Shown here piece after piece: positions 58,099-64,000 of a stretch of 64,000 nucleotides of DNA. Both the position numbers and the translations under genes were made by a program. Position 1 is the first letter of the stretch. Each line of letters begins with the position of its first letter. This DNA comes from Cladopsammia gracilis (Eukaryota; Cnidaria; Anthozoa; Scleractinia; Dendrophylliidae): positions 602,501 to 666,500 of the forward strand of contig JAJGOT010000002.1 of the NCBI GenBank assembly GCA_022457155.1, read 5' to 3'. The notes beneath the pieces were generated by a model, which was not told the origin of the DNA, searched no databases, and was given only the letters and a program-made list of their open reading frames with translations.

Positions 58099-58250
58099 CG
58101 TCACTATTCGCGACTATTCGTCACTATTCGTCACTATTCGCGACTATTCGTCACTATTCGCACTATTCGCACTATTCGTACTATTCGTACTATTCGCTGT
58201 TCGGTATTCGCGACTATTCGCTATTCGCTATTCGGGTTTTCCAGACCCCC
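58099..58250. repeat. MULE right terminal inverted repeat
   Basis: Reverse complement of the left repeat: CTATTCG-type units ending ...GGGTTTTCCAGACCCCC at 58250, directly followed by the target duplication. Confidence 0.85.
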
Positions 58251-60042
58251 ACAATTTTGACAAATTTAATGAAAAACTACCCACAAAAGAAGACTTTTAT
58301 AACATCCTAACTAATGAACATATCTCCAATGAAGATTACAAACATGCCCAAAATGTATGGCAAACCTTCAATCTTCAAAAAATGGGTGACTACCATAATT
58401 TATATCTGGAATCTGACATCCTTTTGCTAACTGATGTCTTTGAAAATTTTAGAAAGACCTGTTTAGAATACTACAAATTAGATCCATGTCATTATTTTAC
58501 ATCTCCAGGATTATCTTGGGATGCTATGCTTAAAATGACTGATATCAAATTAGAACTTATGACTGATATTGATATGTTTCAATTTATCGAAAAAGGAATG
58601 CGTGGTGGAATTAGCTATATAGCTAACCGATATGGACAAGCAAACAATAAATACATGAAAATATATGATGAGAAGGCGCCCTCAAAATATATCATGTATC
58701 TTGACGCTAATAATTTATATGGTTGGGCTATGTCACAATACCTACCAACTGGTGGTTTTAGATGGATGACAGATAAACAGATTAACAACATAAATTTAGC
58801 TAAATACAATGAAAACAGCAAAAAAGGTTTAATATTAGAAGTTGATTTAGAATACCCCAAAGAGTTGCATGACCTTCATAACGACTACCCACTAGGACCG
58901 GAAAAGGTTAAAATAACTAAAGACATGCTATCAGATTATGCTAAAAACATTACGAAAAAATATAATATATCAACAGGTCTTGTACAAAAACTGATACCAA
59001 CATTGAGCAACAAAGAAAAATATGTTCTACATTATAGAAACCTTCAATTATATACAGATCTTGGATTAAAAGTCATTAAAGTTCATCGAGTATTAGAATT
59101 TAATCAGTCACCTTGGCTTAAACAATACATTGACTTCAATACACAGAAGAGAACAAATGCAAAAAATGCTTTTGAGAAAGACTTCTTCAAGCTTATGAAC
59201 AACAGTGTATTTGGAAAAACGATGGAAAATAAAAATTATTAGAAAGCGAGTAGATGTCAGATTAGTAACTGATGAAAAGAAACTATTAAAAATGGCTGCT
59301 AAACCAACATATGTTAGCAGTAAGATATTCAATGTAAATCTAGTAGCTGTGCATAAGATTAAAGAAACACTTACCCTAAACAGGCCGGCTTATGTGGGTA
59401 TGTGCATTCTAGATCTTAGTAAGACATTAATGTATGATTTTCATTATAACTACATAAAAAAGAAGTATGGAGACAAAGCTAAGTTATTATTCACTGATAC
59501 AGACTCTCTGACTTATGAAATTGAAACTGAAGATGTATATAAAAACTTTTGGAATGATAAAGACAAATTTGATAACAGCGACTACCCTGAAAGCTCACAA
59601 TATTTTGATAAGACAAATAAAAAAGTAATCGGTAAATTCAAAGATGAAGCCGCAGGAGTTCCTATATGTGAATTCGTTGGATTAAGATCAAAAATGTATA
59701 GCTACATAAAAGACAATAATAACGGTGAGAAGACTGCTAAAGGAATAAAAAAGAATATAATAAAAAATGACATCAAACATGAAAATTATAAAGAGGTTCT
59801 GTTTAATAACAAGCAAATGTATCATAAAATGAAAACAATCCGAAGCAATAACCATAAACTTGGAAGCTATGAGCTGAATAAAGTGTCATTATCGTGCTTC
59901 GACGACAAACGATATATACTAGAAGACGGAGTCAACAGTTATGCATACGGGCACTATGCCATCAAAAATTAAACTCATAATTATTTACCTTATTACATAT
60001 TGGTATTTCATTATTACAAACTAAACATAGTAGAGTCCCATT

Positions 60043-60423
60043 TCAATGTCCAATCGAATCCTGTGATCGTAATGGGTATGGTGTTGCTTTACTTAAAAAC
60101 GACCTCCTCCTCTTGAGTTTAAATGTTTGTTTCTGTACTGTTTTCTTGGTATTTATGTTAGTCTTGCGCTGAATCTCACTCGCCAACAAACGTCGAGACT
60201 GTTCATTTCTAACGGCCACTCGACACTGACGAATTGTTTTCTGAATAAGCTCCAACTCTGTATCACAGTCCTCCAAATTTCGAGTCTCAAGAGTATTGAA
60301 AAAATCTTGAAGGTTCATCTGAATTGTGGTTTTTAAATGTTGCATTGTATACTCCTTGGCATCGTTTATGTTATTGCAAATATTCTGATAGCGCTGGTCC
60401 AATTGCTTCAGAGAGTAAGGCAT
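60043..60423 (-). CDS. Hypothetical coiled, basic-tailed protein
   Basis: 126 residues from ATG 60423. Helical N-terminal (LDQRYQNICNNINDAKEY, TELELIQKTIRQCRVAV) and strongly basic tail (KKTVQKQTFKLKRRRSF). Less AT-rich than the Polinton genes and lacking their start motif, so probably not part of that element. Family unknown. Could be a fragment of a mobile-element or host gene; no intron evidence seen. Confidence 0.3.
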   Translation of the reverse strand: MPYSLKQLDQRYQNICNNINDAKEYTMQHLKTTIQMNLQDFFNTLETRNLEDCDTELELIQKTIRQCRVAVRNEQSRRLLASEIQRKTNINTKKTVQKQTFKLKRRRSFLSKATPYPLRSQDSIGH

Positions 60424-60648
60424 CTTTAAACTTCACAAATGACTTTCACTCCAAAGTTTCACAAATTAATAACTTTTCACTGAAACATTTCACGATTATG
60501 TAGTGAAAATGTGAAGCTTTTGATTGGTTGAAAAAATCATACGACCGTCTCGTGATTTAAAACAATAGGCCATACGTGATGACTAATTTCCTGTTTACAA
60601 GCGGAAAATTCTTAGACAATGAGATCATCGACTTCCCATGTTTCCGAG
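60424..60648. other. Gap before Gypsy 2
   Basis: Contains TTTCACAAATTAATAACTTTTCAC and other GTGAAA/TTTCAC inverted motifs at 60440-60520, MITE-like, but boundaries not fixed. Confidence 0.35.
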
Positions 60649-60844
60649 TGTAGTGTCGAGCGAGAATTCACGTGTAATGTCGAGCGTGCGAGTTCAGCCA
60701 ATCACGGTTAGGGCGTTGTTTAGAGTATATAAAAGCGAATGTAATGTATTCAAGGAGGTGTGTGAAAGTCAGGGGACTAACAGCCAGTTCAGGAATAAAG
60801 TGTGTGTTTCTTTCCAGTCGTTATTTAAGCCGTACGTGTCTACA
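60649..60844 (+). repeat. 5' LTR, Gypsy 2
   Basis: 196 bp, TGTAG...CTACA ends. Contains a TATA box (TATATAAAAG at about 60726) and an AATAAA signal at about 60793, the expected promoter and polyadenylation elements. Confidence 0.8.
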
Positions 60845-60863
60845 TTGGCGACGAGGATCGAGC
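60845..60863 (+). promoter_or_regulatory. Primer-binding site, Gypsy 2
   Basis: TTGGCGACGAGGATCGAGC immediately after the LTR; TGGCGACGAG-type sites are typical of Mag-like metazoan Gypsy elements. Confidence 0.65.
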
Positions 60864-60899
60864 GATTTGTCGTGGTAGTCGACAGGGATTTTGTCAGCG

Positions 60900-63800
60900 A
60901 TGCCGGGAGGCGAGGAATCGAGCGAATCGGGTACGCCTAGTTCAAGTGGTTCGAGTACGGCGGTTGTTTTGGATGTTGGAACTTTAGAACGGTTTAATCC
61001 AAAGGTTGAACCACACAGTTTGAATCAACGGTGGAAGAAATGGAAGAGAGCGTTTAATTTGTACGTTACCGGGAAAGGAGTACAGAATGACGGACAGAAG
61101 CGAGCTTTGTTTTTACATGTGGCCGGAATAGATGTGCAGGAAATTTATTTTACGCTTGCCGGCGAGGGTGCGAGTTCCAGTTTTGCGGAAACAGTTAAAG
61201 TGTTGGATGACTATTTCATTCCAAAGGCAAATGTTCCTTTCGAGAGGCACCTGTTCAGGCAAATCGCGCAGGAAAGCGGAGAAACTGTCGATCAGTTCGT
61301 TTGTAGGCTTCGTCAACGTGCGACTAGTTGTGAATTTGGCGAAAACGAAGATGACTACATCCGTGATCAAGTGATCGATAAATGTTATTCGAGTAAATTG
61401 CGTCGGAAATTCCTGGAGAAAGAGGGAGCAGTCACATTGGAAGATTTGTTGAGAATTGCAAGATCACAAGAAGCAGTTGATCGCCAGTTGAAACAATACA
61501 GTGCTGATCAGTTACAAGCGGGAAGTCCAGTGAACAGCCAAGGTCAACAGGGCCAAGGTCAAGTGAGTGATCAGTTAAATGCAGTGGGTGCAGGCAAGTC
61601 TGATGCAATTGCTGGTTCCAGGAAAAAGAAGACATGCTTCAGTTGCGGGCAAGAAGGACATTTCAGTGGAGACAGAAAGTGTCCGGCTCGTGACCGAGTT
61701 TGCAGAGGTTGTGGAGGCATTGGGCACTTTAAGGTCAAGTGTCCTCGAGGCCAGCAACGCAATACGCCTGAACCAGGGTCCAAAGTCGGCAGGGGCAGAC
61801 GAGGTGGTGGACGTGGACGCGCGCGGGGACGCGGGAGGCCTCGCGAGATGAATCTTGTCACAGAAGGCCAGGATGCAGAACCTCCTCGAGGAGCTCAAGG
61901 TCCCAACTATGCGTTTGTGGTGGAAGACGGGAGGCAAAACTGTGGTGTGGTGACTTTAGTCGTCGGAGGTGTGGTGTTGTCTGATGTGCTTATCGATTCT
62001 GGAGCTACGTGTAATGTGATTGGTCAACAGACCTGGGAGATGCTTAAACTGAACGGAATCAGATGCGAGTCACGCAAATCAGCTAGAGAGCTCTTTGCAT
62101 ATGGGGGAACAGAACCTTTACCAACTCTTGGAACTTTTACTGCAGATGTGATGCTGACTGAGAGCAATGCCCATTGTAAAGCAGACTTTGTGGTTGTCAA
62201 GGGCAACGGACGAACGCTGCTGGGCCGAGAAACCGCTGAGACACTCAATCTCCTATGCGTTGGTCCTTCACAAGCAAACAGTGTAACTGCTGGTCAGCTG
62301 GAGAGCGATATCCGAGAGAAATACAAGGACTTGTTTGAGGGTGTCGGCTTGCTTAAAGGAGTAGAGCTCAAACTTCACATCGACGAATCAGTAAAGCCTG
62401 TTACCCAGCCAGTGCGGAGAACGCCCTTCGGGTTAAGAGAGAAAGTGGAAAAGAAGCTAGACGAGCTCCTTGACCAGGACATAATAGAGGAAGTGCCAGA
62501 GGGTCCTTCAAGTTGGATTTCGCCTTTGGTAGTGATCCCGAAACCCGATGGAGACGTAAGGGTATGCGTAGACATGCGCCGTGCGAATGAGGCAATAATC
62601 CGCGAGAGATTCCCAATTCCCACTGTGGAGGAAATTTTGTATGACTTAAATGGCAGCACGGTGTTCAGCAAGATTGACCTCAGATGGGGATTCCATCAGA
62701 TTATGCTCAGCGAAGAAAGCAGATACATCACTACGTTTGTCACGCACCGAGGCTTGTATCGGTATAAACGTCTGATGTTTGGAGTGACGTCAGCGCCAGA
62801 AAAGTATCAGCAAATTATCAGGGATGTGTTGAGAGGTTGCGCTGGTGTAGCGAACATTGCAGATGATCTCATTATTCATGGCAAAGATGTAGCCGAGCAT
62901 GACCGATGTCTTTTTGCGGTGTTGGACAGGTTGAAAGAAGTGGGGTTGACGGTGAATGGAGAAAAGTGCGAATTTCGGTTGCCAAAGCTCACGTTCTTCG
63001 GTCATGAACTGACCAGCGATGGCATAAACCCAAGTGAAGAGAAAGTGGCTGCGATCAGAGATGCACGGCCTCCGAAAGATGCGTCTGAAGTACGTTCATT
63101 CATGGGTCTGGTCCAGTACTCTGCGAAGTTCATGCCGGATGTTGCTTCTGTTGCTAAGCCAATTCAAGAGTTGACAAGAAAAGGTGTTACCTTCAAATGG
63201 GGCGAGGAACAGCAGACAGCTTTCCAAGATCTGAAGAATTTAATTACACAGGCGGAGACACTGGCCTATTTCAGAGCTGACTGCAGGGCGAGAATCATTG
63301 CAGACGCGTCCCCAGTTGGTTTGGGTGCCGTTCTTACTCAACAGCAAGGAGGAACGTGGAGAGTTATCTCGTATGCTTCGAGGAGTTTGACTGACGTGGA
63401 GAGGCGTTACAGCCAAACGGAGAAGGAGGCTTTGGCTCTGGTCTGGGCGTGTGAGCGGTTCGGAATGTACGTGTCAGGGCTGAGCTTTGAGCTGGAGACC
63501 GACCACAAGCCCCTGGAACGCATCTATTCACGCACGTCAAAGCCTTGCGCTCGAATTGAGAGGTGGGTGCTGCGCTTACAGGGGTACGATTTTAAAGTGG
63601 TGTACCGGCCTGGGAAAACGAACATTGCTGATGCTTTGTCTCGGTTAAACGCTGTTGAGCAGGTGGACCATGGTGAGGAGTATGATTTTGTCAGAGCTGT
63701 GGTGGAGAGTTGTGTGCCTGTTGCTTTGTCACCCAACGAAATTGAAGAGGCGTCTTACAGTGATGAGGAACTGTCTTTAGTGAAGAACTGTGTTAAGTCT

Positions 63801-64000
63801 GGCAGCTGGGATCGTTGTACACTCACTTCATATGTGCAAGTCAAGGATGAACTGTGTACCTATGGCGAGCTTTTGCTTCGTGGCACAAGGATAGTGGTTC
63901 CCAAGGTCTTGCGAGACAAGGTGGTGGGATTGGCACACGAAGGGCACCAGGGTATCGTGAAAACCAAATACCGATTGCGCAGTAAAGTCTGGTGGCCGGG
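60900..64000 (+). CDS. Gag-Pol polyprotein of Gypsy 2 (open at right edge)
   Basis: One frame from ATG 60900. It is open over every part I translated, and I saw no stop in the remainder, but I did not check all codons. Gag: capsid region (RWKKWKRAFNLYVTG, FIPKANVPFERHLFRQ), two CCHC knuckles (CFSCGQEGHFSGDRKC, CRGCGGIGHFKVKC) and an RG-rich tract. Pol: protease LIDSGATCNVI; RT with KPDGDVRVCVDMRRANEA, SKIDLRWGFHQI and the variant catalytic box IADDLIIHG in place of YVDD; RNase H IIADASPVGLGAVL, SQTEKEALALVWACERF and TDHKPLERIYSRTSKP; then the HHCC start HEGHQGIVKTKYRLRSKVWW at the edge. Probably a young copy. Confidence 0.85.
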   Translation, partial: MPGGEESSESGTPSSSGSSTAVVLDVGTLERFNPKVEPHSLNQRWKKWKRAFNLYVTGKGVQNDGQKRALFLHVAGIDVQEIYFTLAGEGASSSFAETVKVLDDYFIPKANVPFERHLFRQIAQESGETVDQFVCRLRQRATSCEFGENEDDYIRDQVIDKCYSSKLRRKFLEKEGAVTLEDLLRIARSQEAVDRQLKQYSADQLQAGSPVNSQGQQGQGQVSDQLNAVGAGKSDAIAGSRKKKTCFSCGQEGHFSGDRKCPARDRVCRGCGGIGHFKVKCPRGQQRNTPEPGSKVGRGRRGGGRGRARGRGRPREMNLVTEGQDAEPPRGAQGPNYAFVVEDGRQNCGVVTLVVGGVVLSDVLIDSGATCNVIGQQTWEMLKLNGIRCESRKSARELFAYGGTEPLPTLGTFTADVMLTESNAHCKADFVVVKGNGRTLLGRETAETLNLLCVGPSQANSVTAGQLESDIREKYKDLFEGVGLLKGVELKLHIDESVKPVTQPVRRTPFGLREKVEKKLDELLDQDIIEEVPEGPSSWISPLVVIPKPDGDVRVCVDMRRANEAIIRERFPIPTVEEILYDLNGSTVFSKIDLRWGFHQIMLSEESRYITTFVTHRGLYRYKRLMFGVTSAPEKYQQIIRDVLRGCAGVANIADDLIIHGKDVAEHDRCLFAVLDRLKEVGLTVNGEKCEFRLPKLTFFGHELTSDGINPSEEKVAAIRDARPPKDASEVRSFMGLVQYSAKFMPDVASVAKPIQELTRKGVTFKWGEEQQTAFQDLKNLITQAETLAYFRADCRARIIADASPVGLGAVLTQQQGGTWRVISYASRSLTDVERRYSQTEKEALALVWACERFGMYVSGLSFELETDHKPLERIYSRTSKPCARIERWVLRLQGYDFKVVYRPGKTNIADALSRLNAVEQVDHGEEYDFVRAVVESCVPVALSPNEIEEASYSDEELSLVKNCVKSGSWDRCTLTSYVQVKDELCTYGELLLRGTRIVVPKVLRDKVVGLAHEGHQGIVKTKYRLRSKVWWP

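Larger units (their letters stand above)
49960..58250 (-). mobile_element. MULE DNA transposon with tandem-array terminal repeats
   Basis: 8,291 bp inside PolB, flanked by a perfect 9-bp target duplication ACAATTTTG (49951-49959, 58251-58259), the size typical of MULEs. The terminal inverted repeats (about 155 bp, 49960-50114 and 58099-58250) match base for base over about 135 bp that I compared. They start GGGGGTCTGGAAAACCC and are made of GAATAGTGAC/GAATAGTCGC-type units. Contains one long transposase gene on the minus strand. Perfect duplication and repeats imply a young insertion. Confidence 0.9.
47898..59972 (+). pseudogene. polB: Protein-primed DNA polymerase B, split by a MULE and frameshifted
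   Basis: The first part (47898-49959) has a Pro/Arg-rich N terminus (IPTPRKS, PVPAPRRKKPVPLP), a C2H2-like finger (HFCMYCLQCF), exonuclease motif YADFEAI, an HNH/zinc segment (CHICDKKY, RVRDHCHITGKYRG) and HNLRGYDSH. The MULE at 49960-58250, with target duplication ACAATTTTG, interrupts it; ignoring the insert and one copy, the frame continues to 59242. That part holds polymerase motif A (YLDANNLYGWAMS) and motif B (NNSVFGKTMEN). A frameshift right after motif B (about 59230) leads to the last part with motif C (LFTDTDSLTYEI) to 59972. Replicates the element. Dead through both breaks. Confidence 0.9.
26884..59995. mobile_element. Polinton/Maverick (adintovirus-like) element with three nested insertions
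   Basis: A contiguous set of Polinton hallmark genes: integrase with chromodomain, adenovirus-like protease, double-jelly-roll major capsid protein, minor capsid protein, A32/FtsK-type ATPase and protein-primed PolB, plus accessory genes. The left block (27008-35652) is read on the minus strand and most of the right block on the plus strand. Later insertions are 33020-34112, 39379-45337 and 49960-58250; without them the element is about 17.8 kb. Ends are approximate: I found a hairpin at the left but no long terminal inverted repeat at the right, so that end may be truncated. Several genes are broken. Confidence 0.85.
60649..64000 (+). mobile_element. Ty3/Gypsy LTR retrotransposon 2 (left part, Mag-like)
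   Basis: 5' LTR followed by primer-binding site TTGGCGACGAGGATCG and a single open gag-pol frame to the window end. The element continues outside; its 3' LTR and target duplication are not seen. Confidence 0.85.

Noticed and set aside
58260..60040. Right terminal inverted repeat of the Polinton
   Set aside because: No reverse complement of the left-end sequence was found near 60.0 kb.
1..64000. rRNA, tRNA, CRISPR, bacterial operons, riboswitches
   Set aside because: None recognised. Short repeats here are transposon ends, and coding genes have introns and mobile-element motifs.

Overview
The window looks like transposon-rich nuclear DNA of a marine invertebrate, most likely a cnidarian (coral or sea anemone). 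That placement is inferred from AT-rich sequence, GT-AG introns and the particular mix of mobile elements. No rRNA, tRNA, CRISPR array, bacterial operon or convincing host gene was seen. Almost everything recognisable is a mobile element or a relic of one, and several elements are nested.

Layout. (1) 1-3,329, minus: a two-exon MULE transposase gene with an N-terminal ULP1-like cysteine protease and a zinc finger, running off the left edge. (2) 3,671-12,036: an ISL2EU-type DNA transposon. A THAP/DDE transposase on the plus strand faces a split SAP/SWIM/YqaJ nuclease gene on the minus strand. A 5'-truncated Penelope-like retroelement and several foldback MITEs sit between them. (3) 13.0-13.3 kb: 3' relic of a LINE. 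(4) 14,159-18,633: an L1-type LINE whose 5' part is inverted (twin priming), flanked by a 14-bp target duplication. It lies inside a second ISL2EU-type element (YqaJ gene about 18.67-20.15 kb, transposase 20.92-22.47 kb). (5) 22.8-26.9 kb: relics, including an ORF with a canonical 2A ribosome-skipping motif.

(6) About 26.9-60.0 kb: one Polinton/Maverick (adintovirus-like) element carrying integrase, PLA2-like protein, adenovirus-type protease, major and minor capsid proteins, FtsK/A32-type packaging ATPase, two paralogous fibre-like proteins, a second PLA2-like protein, a zinc-ribbon transcription-factor-like protein and protein-primed PolB. Three later insertions lie in it: a 1.1-kb foldback/Crypton-like fragment in the minor capsid gene, a 5.96-kb Ty3/Gypsy element in fibre gene 2, and an 8.29-kb MULE in PolB. 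Subtracting them leaves about 17.8 kb, a normal Polinton size. At the Gypsy and MULE sites the host reading frame resumes exactly when the insert and one target-duplication copy are ignored. (7) 60,649-64,000: the left part of a second Ty3/Gypsy element with an open gag-pol frame running off the right edge.

Working together: the Polinton genes form a virion module (capsid, minor capsid, protease, ATPase, probable fibres), a replication module (PolB) and an integration module (integrase). Nearly all carry an AT-rich motif touching the start codon, which suggests a common promoter class. This copy is dead: in-frame stops in integrase and capsid, frameshifts in PolB, fibre 2 and the PLA2 gene, and a protease whose acidic catalytic position reads His. 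The most interesting material is the fibre-gene pair with a collagen-like stem, the start-codon promoter motif, the young MULE with tandem-array terminal repeats, and the clean twin-priming event.
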